Made by a program: the position numbers and the translations under genes. A stretch of DNA of 32,246 nucleotides from Nesterenkonia sp. F (GTDB lineage: Bacteria > Actinomycetota > Actinomycetes > Actinomycetales > Micrococcaceae), in the NCBI RefSeq assembly GCF_000220985.1, contig NZ_AFRW01000091.1, positions 1 through 32,246 on the forward strand. Direction: 5' to 3'. Within the stretch, counting starts at the first letter, position 1, and each line of letters starts with the position of its first letter. The notes under the pieces were generated by a model. That model saw only the letters and a program-made list of their open reading frames with translations, was not told the origin of the DNA and made no database searches. Below are positions 20,112 to 27,288 of this stretch, one piece after another.

Positions 20112-21017
20112 ATGACCACCACGTACGACGCCCGCCGCGGCACGCTGCGCGGCACCGCCGGTCCGACGTCCTCGACGTCGCAGAACCTGATGATCTTCGT
20201 GCTCTCCATGAGCCTGTTCGGCCTCTCCAACATCCTGCTGGAGGTCATTCCGGACGTCAGTCTCGGCCCGGTCGAGATCTCGGTCAGCTACTTCGTCTTC
20301 ATCCCGCTGACGCTGGCCGCGCTGCTCTCACCCTTCTGGGTGGCCCTCGGCGCCCCGCTGGGCGAGATCGTGTTCACCGACCTGCTGATGGGCGACTTCT
20401 CCGGACTCGCCGAGGTCGAGGGCTTCATCCAGATGTTCCTGGCGGTGTTCATCGCCGGCTCGCTGATCCGGAACCCGCGCAGCAGGGTCCAGCTCGTCCT
20501 CGGCGCGCTGCTGGTGGTCGGCATCGACAAGCTCCTCTCCGCGGCGGTCGACCTCGCCAAGGTCTGGGTCGGCGTCGAGGAGGCCGAGCTGGTCGCCGGA
20601 CTGCCCGAGTCGATCCTGCTGCTGGAGGGCATCGGATTCGTCGTCGACCTGCTGATGTCCGGGGTGCTCTTCGGCGTCGTCCCCGCCCTGTGGCTGGTGC
20701 CGCAGCTGCACGGGCGCCTCGAGCCGCTGCTCGGTCTGCAGCCGCGCGAGCCCGGCCGCCCCGTCCCCGGCTCGGCGCCGCGAGCGACCTGGTTCGTGGT
20801 GGTCGCCGTGCTGGCCGGAGCCGGCTCCTTCTTCTTCGCGTTCCTCGAGGAGGTCGACATGTCGCCGGGCGCCCTCGATGCCGAGCTCGACGCCTCCTTC
20901 CTGTGGATCAGCGCCGGCGCCGCCGCGGTGCTGCTGACGATCGCCGCGGTCCTCTTCGCCGTGCACCGGCGTCGTGCCGCGGCCACCTCGACCCTCCGGG
21001 ACGAGGACGCGGCATGA
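20112..21017 (+). CDS. ECF transporter S component (substrate-binding membrane subunit), unknown substrate
   Basis: 301 residues with an N-terminal hydrophilic leader and six or more hydrophobic segments, including LMIFVLSMSLFGLSNILLEV, YFVFIPLTLAALLSPFWVAL and LLLEGIGFVVDLLMSGVLFG. The ALLSPFWVALGAPLGEIVFTD region and the acidic loop LLMGDFSGLAEVEGF resemble S components of energy-coupling-factor importers. Position directly before the ECF ATPase and EcfT genes supports this. It is longer than most S components (about 180-220), with an extra C-terminal helix pair and a basic tail. The ATG at 20112 has GGAGGAG upstream. The stop overlaps the ATPase start (ATGA). Substrate specificity cannot be read; no TPP riboswitch is seen in the 114-bp upstream gap. 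Confidence 0.75.
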   Translation: MTTTYDARRGTLRGTAGPTSSTSQNLMIFVLSMSLFGLSNILLEVIPDVSLGPVEISVSYFVFIPLTLAALLSPFWVALGAPLGEIVFTDLLMGDFSGLAEVEGFIQMFLAVFIAGSLIRNPRSRVQLVLGALLVVGIDKLLSAAVDLAKVWVGVEEAELVAGLPESILLLEGIGFVVDLLMSGVLFGVVPALWLVPQLHGRLEPLLGLQPREPGRPVPGSAPRATWFVVVAVLAGAGSFFFAFLEEVDMSPGALDAELDASFLWISAGAAAVLLTIAAVLFAVHRRRAAATSTLRDEDAA

Positions 21018-22771
21018 GCGCGCCGATCATCGCGGCCGAGGCGCTGAGCTTCCGCTACCCCGGCGCCCCGACCGACACGCTGCGCAACGTGGACCTGCGG
21101 ATCGAGCGCGGCGACTTCGTCGCCGTCGTCGGCGGCAACGGCTCCGGCAAGACCACGCTGTGCAAGACCTTCAACGGCCTGGTGCCGCACTACTGGTCCG
21201 GAGAGTTCGCCGGCCGGGTGACCGTGGACGGACAGGACACCTTCACCTCCTCGGTGGCGGAGCTCTCGCAGACCGTCGGCTACGTCTATCAGGACTTCCA
21301 GAACCAGCTGGTCCGTCCCACCGTGCGCGACGAGGTCTCCTTCGGGCCGGTGAACTTCGGTCGCCCGGACCACGCCGAGCGCACCGCCGAGGCGCTGGAG
21401 ATGGTCGGCATCGAGCACCTGGCCGAGAAGTTCGTCTGGCAGCTCTCCGGCGGCCAGTCCCATCTGGTGGCCCTGGCCTCCGTGCTCGCGCTGCGCCCGG
21501 AGGTCATCGTCGTCGACGAGCCGGTCGCCGAGCTCGACCCGGCGGCGGCCGAGGAGGTCTATCGCCGACTCACGGCATTGAACCGCGATCACGGACTGAC
21601 GGTCATCACCATCGAGCACCACGCCGAGTTCATCGCCGCCCACGCCCGATCGGTGCTGCTGATGAGCGACGGATCCCCGGTCTGGCACCTGCCGACCGAC
21701 CAGGCCCTGGCCCGGGCGGACGAGCTGAGCCGCCACGGCATCCCGGCGCCGCAGATCGTCGACGCCGCCGCCCGGCTGGGGCTGCCGCAGGTTCCACAGT
21801 CGGTCGCCGACGCCGCCGCGATGCTGAGCGAGCACCGCCGGGCCCCGTACCCCGACCCGGCGACGACGACGGCGACGACGGCGACGGCGCCGCGGGATCG
21901 TCCCGCGACCGGCGAGCGCTCCGTCGTCGTCGCCGAGGGGATCCGCCACGCCCACCGCGGCGTGCGCGGGGAGCTGCGGCCGGTGCTCGACGATCTCGAC
22001 CTGCAGCTGCATGCCGGCGACCGCGTCGCGCTGATCGGCGGCAACGGAGCGGGCAAGACCACATTGATGAAGCTGCTGGCCGGCATCGCCGTCCCACGCG
22101 CCGGCGAGATCCTGCTGGAGGGGATCAGCACCCGCTCGCGGAGCGCCCGTCGGCTGGCCGACCAGGCCTGCTATCTGGACCAGCGGCCGGAACGGATGTT
22201 CCTGAAGGACTCCGTGCGCGCCGACGTCGCGCTCTTCCCGCGCGGCCGCGGCGTCGACGACGCCGAGCAGCTGGTCGATCGCATCCTGCGGCGTGTGCGG
22301 CTGGAGCAGCTCTCCGACCGCGACGGCCGCACGCTCTCCGGAGGACAGCAGCGCCGCGCGACCCTGGGGATCGGGCTGGCCATGCGCCCGAGCCTGCTGC
22401 TGCTCGACGAACCCACCGCCTCGCTGGACGTCGCCAGCCGCGACGACGTGATCACCATGCTCGACGAGCTCTCCGACGACATCGCCTGCTCGGTCGTCGC
22501 CACCCACGACATGCACCTGGTCGCCGAATGGGCCACCCGGGTGATCGCCCTGGAGCACGGACGCGTGCTGGCCGACATGGCCCCGGCGGAGCTCTTCGCC
22601 AGCCCCGAGATCATGCGGCGGGCCCGACTGGTGCCGCCGCAGGTCGTCGAGCTGGGGCTGGCGCTGGGCATGGAGCCGCCGCCGTTGAGCGTCGCGGAGC
22701 TGCTGGACGCCTGCGCCGACCGCACCGAGCCGACCGCCGACCGCACCGAGGAGGCCCCCGCATGGCGCTGA
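21014..22771 (+). CDS. ECF transporter ATPase, two nucleotide-binding domains fused
   Basis: 585 residues hold two ABC ATPase domains in one chain, equivalent to EcfA plus EcfA'. Domain 1: Walker A GGNGSGKTT (K46), Q93, signature LSGGQ (144-148), Walker B VIVVDEP (D168, E169), switch region EHH at 201-203. Linker about 270-300 is Thr/Ala-rich (GAC/GGC triplet runs). Domain 2: Walker A GGNGAGKTT (K348), signature LSGGQQRR, Walker B LLLLDEPT (D465, E466), H498. Domain 1 reads LSGGQSH where family members usually have LSGGQ followed by Lys/Arg-Gln-Arg. The S, fused-ATPase, T gene order equals that of ykoEDC-type ECF importers. The start overlaps the S-component stop by 4 bp. Confidence 0.93.
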   Translation: MSAPIIAAEALSFRYPGAPTDTLRNVDLRIERGDFVAVVGGNGSGKTTLCKTFNGLVPHYWSGEFAGRVTVDGQDTFTSSVAELSQTVGYVYQDFQNQLVRPTVRDEVSFGPVNFGRPDHAERTAEALEMVGIEHLAEKFVWQLSGGQSHLVALASVLALRPEVIVVDEPVAELDPAAAEEVYRRLTALNRDHGLTVITIEHHAEFIAAHARSVLLMSDGSPVWHLPTDQALARADELSRHGIPAPQIVDAAARLGLPQVPQSVADAAAMLSEHRRAPYPDPATTTATTATAPRDRPATGERSVVVAEGIRHAHRGVRGELRPVLDDLDLQLHAGDRVALIGGNGAGKTTLMKLLAGIAVPRAGEILLEGISTRSRSARRLADQACYLDQRPERMFLKDSVRADVALFPRGRGVDDAEQLVDRILRRVRLEQLSDRDGRTLSGGQQRRATLGIGLAMRPSLLLLDEPTASLDVASRDDVITMLDELSDDIACSVVATHDMHLVAEWATRVIALEHGRVLADMAPAELFASPEIMRRARLVPPQVVELGLALGMEPPPLSVAELLDACADRTEPTADRTEEAPAWR

Positions 22772-23595
22772 CCCGCACCACCCACGATGTGCTCTCGGTG
22801 GAGTGGATCAAGCTGGAGCTGATCCGCACCGCCTACGCCACCCGCGGCGGACTCGTCGCCCGTATGGACCCGCGCGTGGTCCTGGGCTGGTACGCCCTGC
22901 TCGCCCTGGCGCCGTGGTTCACCCACAACCTGACCACGCTCGGCGCGCTGTTCGTCCTCGCCGCGGTCTTCGTCGTGCTGGCCCGCGTCGGTCCGCTGGT
23001 GCTGGGACTCTTCGTCATCGGGCTCATCTCCGAGATGGTCTACCTGGCGGTGGCCGCGCTGTTCTTCGACGGCGACCTCGACACCGTCCTGGCGCTGACC
23101 GAGGTCACCCTCAAGCTCGGCGTCGTCTCGCTGGCCAGTCTGGCCGCCTTCGTCTCGCTGGATCCCGAGAAGCTCTCCGACGCGCTGCTGGCGCTGCGCA
23201 TGCCGGCGACGGCGGCCTTCGCCGTCAGCTACGGATACCGGATGATGCCGATCCTCGTCGAGGAGTTCTCCACCGTGCTGGAGAGCGCCCGGCTGCGCGA
23301 GCCCGCGCCCTCCCGCGGCGGGGTGCTGGGGTGGCGGCATCTGGTGCACTGGGCGACGCTGGTGGTGCGGGCCTTCTACCCGATCTTCCTCAACACCGCG
23401 AAGTCGGTGCGCACGACGGTGGAGGCCCTGGAGGCTCGCGGGTTCACCGCGGCGACGATCGACCCGCGGGCACGTGCGATCCGCCTGGCCTCGCTGCGCG
23501 TGACCGGGCTGGACCTCGCCGTCGTCGCCGCCACGCTCGCCGCCGTCGTCGGCTGCCACCTCATCGGCGCGCAGTGGCCGCTGCACCGCGGCTGA
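22762..23595 (+). CDS. ECF transporter transmembrane component EcfT (CbiQ-like)
   Basis: 277 residues with about five to six membrane helices. The cytoplasmic coupling region holds the two Ala-Arg motifs that contact the ATPases: SARLRE (175-180) and EARGF (224-228), the latter after RTTVEALEA. The fold and motif spacing match EcfT/CbiQ. It joins the S component and double ATPase to form the importer. The ATG at 22762 has GAGGAG 8 nt upstream and overlaps the ATPase gene by 10 bp, so all three transporter genes are translationally coupled. It is the last gene of the operon, and its stop pairs with that of the convergent gene. Confidence 0.93.
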   Translation: MALTRTTHDVLSVEWIKLELIRTAYATRGGLVARMDPRVVLGWYALLALAPWFTHNLTTLGALFVLAAVFVVLARVGPLVLGLFVIGLISEMVYLAVAALFFDGDLDTVLALTEVTLKLGVVSLASLAAFVSLDPEKLSDALLALRMPATAAFAVSYGYRMMPILVEEFSTVLESARLREPAPSRGGVLGWRHLVHWATLVVRAFYPIFLNTAKSVRTTVEALEARGFTAATIDPRARAIRLASLRVTGLDLAVVAATLAAVVGCHLIGAQWPLHRG

Positions 23596-23620
23596 TCCGG
23601 CTCCCGGCGCCGAGTCAGCC
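23590..23620. terminator. Convergent-gene hairpin built from both stop codons
   Basis: GGCTGA (23590-23595) pairs with TCAGCC (23615-23620), and CGGC/GCCG adds an inner stem. The two genes end only 19 bp apart, and their stop codons are opposite each other in the stem. Confidence 0.6.
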
Positions 23621-25024
23621 CCGCCCGGCCGGCGAGGCCGCCGACCCGCCGAACAGCGCCGGCACTCCCGGTGCGCCGGGGATCTCGGCGACCGCGGCGA
23701 CGGTGCGGATGAACACGATCAGCCAGAAGAACAGCACGCCGGCGGCGATGAGCTCCAGCGAGGTGAGGTTGTAGTAGCCGATCGGCTTCCAGAGCGTGAT
23801 CGCGAAGATCAGCCCGCCGGCGGCCAGCCAGCTCATCAGGTACGTCGCCCGCGGGAATCCGGGCAGCCAGTACGGCAGGCCGACCAGCAGACCGATGAAG
23901 AAGAAGCCGAAGCCGCTGGTGAAGGTCGAGTGCAGCTGATCGTGGAAGTTGATCGGCACCAGCCCGACGCCGGCCAGCGAGATGCCCATCCCGATCATCG
24001 CGATGCGCACCGCCCCGATCCGCGGAGTGTGCACATGGCGGCTGACGGCGATCCGCAGCCGCTCGGAGGCCCCCACGCGGCCGCGCAGCGCCCGGTCGAT
24101 CTCCTCGCGGCGACGCAGCCGCTCCTGGTGCCGGGAACGGGTCCGCTCGGCCCAGATGCGCAGGTCGCGGGTGATGAAGGCGGTCAGCGTGGTGATGATG
24201 ACCCCGGAGACCACCAGCGTGGTGTTGAAGGTCCAGAACGAGGTCATCCCGGCCTGGCCGGTGCCCAGCTCGGAGAACATCACCTGCCACCAGTAGGGGT
24301 TCTCGGCGTAGAGCATCGAGACCAGCACCCCGGAGGCCATGAAGATGCCCAGCAGCGAGGAGACCGAGAAGGCGGTGAGCCGCGCGCCGGAGTTGAAGCT
24401 GAAGTATGCGGCGACGACGCCGACGACGCCCAGCAGCGCCGAACCGGCCAGGTAGTCCACGCGCAGGCCGACGAAGGCCTCCTGGAACACCCGGAAGATG
24501 CCCAGCGCACCCATCACCGCGATGGAGGAGTGCACGACGAGCAGCGCGACGGTGTCGAGGAGCTGACGGACCTTGGGGCGCTGGCCCAGCCACAGATTCG
24601 CCATCCGCGCGTTGAGCGAATAGCCCAGCAGGAAGGCCGCGCCGGCGGCCGCGCCGCCGACGATCGAGGCGTAGAACTGGATGGACTGCTCGCCGGCGAG
24701 CTCGGGGTGCCTCCCGGGGAAGACCACGAGCCCGGAGACCACGCCCAGCACGCCGCCGAGGATCGCGCTGAGCACCGCCCGAGACTCGATGAGCACCTGC
24801 AGCCGCGCCTGCGACTCCTGCTGACGGACCGTGGTGGTCGTCGGATGGGCGGCCTCCTCGGCCGCGGCGACGGCGGCCAGCCGGCGGGCCGACCCGTGGC
24901 TGGGCAGCCGGTCGGAGGGGTCCGGCAGCGGCTCATGGGCGACGTCGCCGTCGAAGCCGCCGGGCAGCAGTCCGACCCGCCGCATCCAGCCGCGGACTCC
25001 GCGTCCGGCATCCTCCTGGGACAT
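23615..25024 (-). CDS. Unknown membrane protein with about ten predicted helices
   Basis: 469 residues. I do not recognise a named family with confidence; the layout recalls DUF998-type proteins. A hydrophilic N-terminus (1-80) is followed by about ten hydrophobic segments, such as VLSAILGGVLGVVSGLVVF, LLGVVGVVAAYFSF, NTTLVVSGVIITTLTAFI and IAAGVLFFWLIVFIRTVAA. A basic cytosolic loop (ERTRSRHQERLRRREEIDR) lies in the middle. Two similar halves are conceivable. No transporter signature motif is evident. The ATG at 25024 has GGGAGG 4 nt upstream. It stands alone, convergent with the ECF operon and divergent from the SRPBCC gene. Confidence 0.75.
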   Translation of the reverse strand: MSQEDAGRGVRGWMRRVGLLPGGFDGDVAHEPLPDPSDRLPSHGSARRLAAVAAAEEAAHPTTTTVRQQESQARLQVLIESRAVLSAILGGVLGVVSGLVVFPGRHPELAGEQSIQFYASIVGGAAAGAAFLLGYSLNARMANLWLGQRPKVRQLLDTVALLVVHSSIAVMGALGIFRVFQEAFVGLRVDYLAGSALLGVVGVVAAYFSFNSGARLTAFSVSSLLGIFMASGVLVSMLYAENPYWWQVMFSELGTGQAGMTSFWTFNTTLVVSGVIITTLTAFITRDLRIWAERTRSRHQERLRRREEIDRALRGRVGASERLRIAVSRHVHTPRIGAVRIAMIGMGISLAGVGLVPINFHDQLHSTFTSGFGFFFIGLLVGLPYWLPGFPRATYLMSWLAAGGLIFAITLWKPIGYYNLTSLELIAAGVLFFWLIVFIRTVAAVAEIPGAPGVPALFGGSAASPAGRG

Positions 25025-25114
25025 CGCGCCTCCCTTCCTCGCCGCGCGCTCGGAGCTCCCATTCTGCCAAGCGATCCTGACAGCGCCGAGTCGCCGGCAT
25101 TGAGCGGCCGGCGG

Positions 25115-25150
25115 GGACACGGACGAGCGCCGAGGCCTAGACTGACGTCC
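25115..25150 (+). promoter_or_regulatory. Leaderless promoter of the SRPBCC gene
   Basis: TAGACT (25138-25143) then 7 nt to the ATG at 25151, with a weak GGACAC (25115-25120) 17 nt further upstream. No ribosome site precedes the ATG. Confidence 0.6.
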
Positions 25151-25621
25151 ATGAGTCGGTCCCCGCAGCGCCTCGACCGCGGCGAGCACATCATCGCCTG
25201 GTCCATCACCGTGAACACGTCGGCCTCGGAGCTCTACGCGGTCATCGCCTGCCCGCACCGCCACCACGAGCTGGACGGCTCGGGCACGGTGCGCTCCACC
25301 GCGATCGGCCCCCGTCAGCTGATCGAGGGCGATCGGTTCCGCGTGGACATGCGGATGAAGGGCATCCGCTACGCGCTGACCATGGTCACCACCGCCGCCG
25401 TCACGGACCGGCTGGTGGAGTGGCGTCACCCCGGCGGACACCGGTGGCGCTGGGAGCTCGAGCCCGTGTCGCAGGGCGTAACACGGATCACAGAGAGCTA
25501 CGATTTCCGCGGCCAGCCCGCGCCGCTGCGCCGCCTGCTCGGCATGACGGGGTCCCATGCCGCCAACGACCAGGGAATCCGCAGGTCGTTGCAGAAGGTA
25601 CATGATCGCTTCGACTCCTGA
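25151..25621 (+). CDS. SRPBCC (START/Bet v1-like) ligand-binding protein
   Basis: 156 residues with the polyketide-cyclase/START-like pattern: an N-terminal strand with ITVNTSASELYAVIACPHRHHELDG, central antiparallel strands (FRVDMRMKGIRYALTM, VEWRHPGGHRWRWELEP) and a long C-terminal helix ending QKVHDRFDS. These small cytosolic proteins bind a hydrophobic ligand in a deep cavity; the ligand is unknown. The ATG at 25151 follows TAGACT by 7 nt (leaderless). It stands alone; a small GC hairpin follows. Confidence 0.85.
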   Translation: MSRSPQRLDRGEHIIAWSITVNTSASELYAVIACPHRHHELDGSGTVRSTAIGPRQLIEGDRFRVDMRMKGIRYALTMVTTAAVTDRLVEWRHPGGHRWRWELEPVSQGVTRITESYDFRGQPAPLRRLLGMTGSHAANDQGIRRSLQKVHDRFDS

Positions 25622-25649
25622 AGTCGAGGCGGGCATGCGCCGTCCGACG

Positions 25650-25664
25650 CGCGCGGATCGCGCG
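25650..25664 (+). terminator. GC hairpin CGCGCG-GAT-CGCGCG
   Basis: A 6-bp perfect stem with a 3-nt loop, 28 bp after the SRPBCC stop. Such CG runs are common in this composition, so it is only a weak terminator candidate. Confidence 0.3.
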
Positions 25665-25737
25665 ACTGGCGCGTGTCATAGTCACCACCGTCGCGAAGAA
25701 TATCCATCTCGCTCATGCCGTCAGGGCCGTGTCTCGT

Positions 25738-25743
25738 TACACT
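25738..25743 (+). promoter_or_regulatory. -10 box candidate (TACACT) for the CGNR gene
   Basis: TACACT lies about 76 bp upstream of the ATG at 25820, next to a small GTGT/ACAC inverted repeat. No good -35 box is seen. Confidence 0.35.
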
Positions 25744-25819
25744 GAAGACACCTGTTGCACCAGGCGTCTCCGCGCACCGTTCCCGCGGGGCCGCCGACAC
25801 GACCCGTCAGGAGAACTGC

Positions 25820-26611
25820 ATGTTCCACGCAGAGATCAACCGGACCCTGACCGCAGCCGTCAATCTGATGAACACCGCCGAGGGCCTGCACAGCGCGAAG
25901 CCCAGCCCCGATGAGATCACCAGCATCGAGAGCCTGAGGAAGTTCGTCGCCGCCCAGGACCCTGAGCTGAAGTGGCCGTCCTCCGGCCTCGACCGCTCCC
26001 AGGTGGACGGCATCATCGAGCTGCGGGACACCCTGCGAGAGATCTGGTCCGCCGCCCCGATCACCGGCGGCCGGCCGGTCGAGCAGATCAACGAGCTGCT
26101 CGACGGGGTGAGCACCAAGCTGGTGCGCACCGACGAGACCTCCACGACGCCGGAGTACCGGGCCGCCCCGATCCCGGTGAGCAGCCAGCTGGTCGACGTC
26201 GTCACCGCCGCCGTCGGCGATGCGCTGAAGTTCCTGCTGGTCAACGATGAGACCAGCCGGATGCGCACCTGCCGCGGCGACGACTGCGACGCCGTGATCA
26301 TCGATCTGACCCGCAACCGCTCGAAGCTGTTCTGCGACTTCGGCAACTGCGCCAATCGGGCCCATGTGCGCGCCTACCGCGCTCGGCAGGCCGCGCTGCG
26401 CGAGGCCGGCAAGCAGGCGCTGAAGCAGTCGGAGACCGAGGACAAGCTGGCCAGGCCCTCGGCCGCGGAGAAGGCCGCCGAGCTCGACGAGCCGACCTCG
26501 GAGTCCGGCGTCGCGGCGAAGCAGTTCCGCAGCGCCATGCGCGACGAGCTGATGGATCAGCGCGACAAGAAGGGCGGCAAGAAGAAGAAAAAGAAGAAGA
26601 GCAAGAAGTGA
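25820..26611 (+). CDS. CGNR zinc-finger domain protein with poly-lysine tail
   Basis: 263 residues. The N-terminal half is the alpha-helical ABATE-type region (ALKFLL, SSQLVDVVTAAVGD). The zinc finger has ligands C151, C156, C172 and C177 in CRGDDCDAVIIDLTRN and FCDFGNCANRAHVRAYRAR. The hallmark Cys-Gly-Asn-Arg reads Cys-Ala-Asn-Arg here. Family members are thought to be stress-linked transcriptional regulators. A charged linker leads to a C-terminal tail KKGGKKKKKKKSKK encoded by an A-rich run (26578-26605) unlike the rest of the window. The ATG has AGGAG 6 nt upstream. A strong hairpin follows. Confidence 0.85.
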   Translation: MFHAEINRTLTAAVNLMNTAEGLHSAKPSPDEITSIESLRKFVAAQDPELKWPSSGLDRSQVDGIIELRDTLREIWSAAPITGGRPVEQINELLDGVSTKLVRTDETSTTPEYRAAPIPVSSQLVDVVTAAVGDALKFLLVNDETSRMRTCRGDDCDAVIIDLTRNRSKLFCDFGNCANRAHVRAYRARQAALREAGKQALKQSETEDKLARPSAAEKAAELDEPTSESGVAAKQFRSAMRDELMDQRDKKGGKKKKKKKSKK

Positions 26612-26666
26612 GCGGAGCCCGGTGAGCGGGCGCGGCTGATCGTCGTCGCCTCATCGGCCGCGCAGA

Positions 26667-26702
26667 GTTCGGGCGGGCCCCATGACAGGGGCCCGCCCGA
26701 AT
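26667..26702. terminator. Strong bidirectional terminator hairpin
   Basis: A 13-bp perfect GC stem (TCGGGCGGGCCCC at 26669-26681 with its complement at 26688-26700), extended by T-A and G-T pairs, closes a 6-nt loop. It lies between the convergent CGNR and zinc-ribbon genes. Confidence 0.8.
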
Positions 26703-26747
26703 GCGTCGGCGGTCGGAGCTCGGCCGGTCAGCGGCCTCCGACGGGGC

Positions 26748-26984
26748 TCAGACCCGGTCGGTGGCCTGCGTCGCGCCGGCCTCGCGCGCGCAGTGCGCGC
26801 AGCAGTACATCGCGCCCGAGACGGACTCGACGCCGTGGCCGAGGATCCGACACTCGCAGTGACCACAGCGGGGAGCCATGGCGTGGGCGGCGCATTCGAA
26901 GCTGTCGAAGACGCCGCGTGCCTCCCCCTGGGTGATGGTGAACGGCTTGTCGTACTCGTTGCCGCAGACGTCGCAGGCTGCCAT
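26748..26984 (-). CDS. Small Cys-rich zinc-ribbon protein
   Basis: 78 residues with metal-ligand pairs C4-x2-C7, C31-x2-H34, C40-x2-C43 (and C45), H50 and C61-C62-x2-C65. The pattern MAACDVCGNEYDKPF, FDSFECAAHAMAP, CGHC, and ESVSGAMYCCAHCA is familiar from short conserved hypothetical proteins of actinobacteria and proteobacteria, probably binding zinc structurally. Function unknown. The start ATG overlaps the stop of a 41-codon ORF (TGATG), so the two are co-translated. It may act as a metal buffer or protein-binding module; neither is shown. Confidence 0.85.
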   Translation of the reverse strand: MAACDVCGNEYDKPFTITQGEARGVFDSFECAAHAMAPRCGHCECRILGHGVESVSGAMYCCAHCAREAGATQATDRV

Positions 26985-27109
26985 CAGCGATCCACCTCCG
27001 CTCCGAGGCGCCGCGACAGCAGGCTCTTCGCCTGCTCGGCGGACGGGATGAGGTTGTCGTCCGTGCCCTTCGTTCCGGTGACCTGGCCGCCTTCGACTGC
27101 GTCAGTCAT
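26984..27109 (-). CDS. 41-residue small protein coupled to the zinc-ribbon protein
   Basis: A short ORF, MTDAVEGGQVTGTKGTDD followed by NLIPSAEQAKSLLSRRLGAEVDR-type sequence split here as NLIPSAEQAKSLLSR and RLGAEVDR. An excellent GGAGG stands 5 nt before the ATG at 27109, and the stop overlaps the next gene's ATG by one base (TGATG). The C-terminal half could form an amphipathic helix. No family is recognised. The ribosome site and coupling are the reasons to accept it as coding. Confidence 0.7.
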   Translation of the reverse strand: MTDAVEGGQVTGTKGTDDNLIPSAEQAKSLLSRRLGAEVDR

Positions 27110-27173
27110 GGCCGCCTCCTTCCTCGACGCGCATGGCGCGACGTCGGTGAGTGGCATGGAATGGCATCGGTCC

Positions 27174-27192
27174 GTGACGCTCATGGCGTCAC
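27174..27192. promoter_or_regulatory. Inverted repeat GTGACGC-N5-GCGTCAC between divergent genes
   Basis: Perfect 7-bp arms (27174-27180 and 27186-27192) around TCATG. Next to it TGGCAT occurs twice (about 27152 and 27161). It lies between the small-protein operon and the aldehyde dehydrogenase, so it may be an operator for either. Confidence 0.45.
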
Positions 27193-27252
27193 TCAGGACG
27201 CTAACGCCCACTCCTCGCGAGGCCAAGGGCCGGCCGGCCGGTCGAGGCCCCC

Positions 27253-27288
27253 TTCACACGGCCCGGCGGTCGGCCCCAGAGTGGGGGC
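27253..27288 (+). promoter_or_regulatory. Leaderless promoter of the aldehyde dehydrogenase gene
   Basis: TTCACA (27253-27258), 18-nt spacer, CAGAGT (27277-27282), 6 nt, then the ATG at 27289. Confidence 0.65.

Noticed and set aside
19601-21013. Upstream extension of the ECF ATPase frame
   Set aside because: It overlaps the HAD and S-component genes in another frame and is Arg-rich noise. The ATPase starts at 21014 with an ATGA overlap.
21858-21892. GAC/GGC triplet run as a functional repeat
   Set aside because: It is simple-sequence coding for the Thr/Ala linker between the two ATPase domains; no separate function is indicated.
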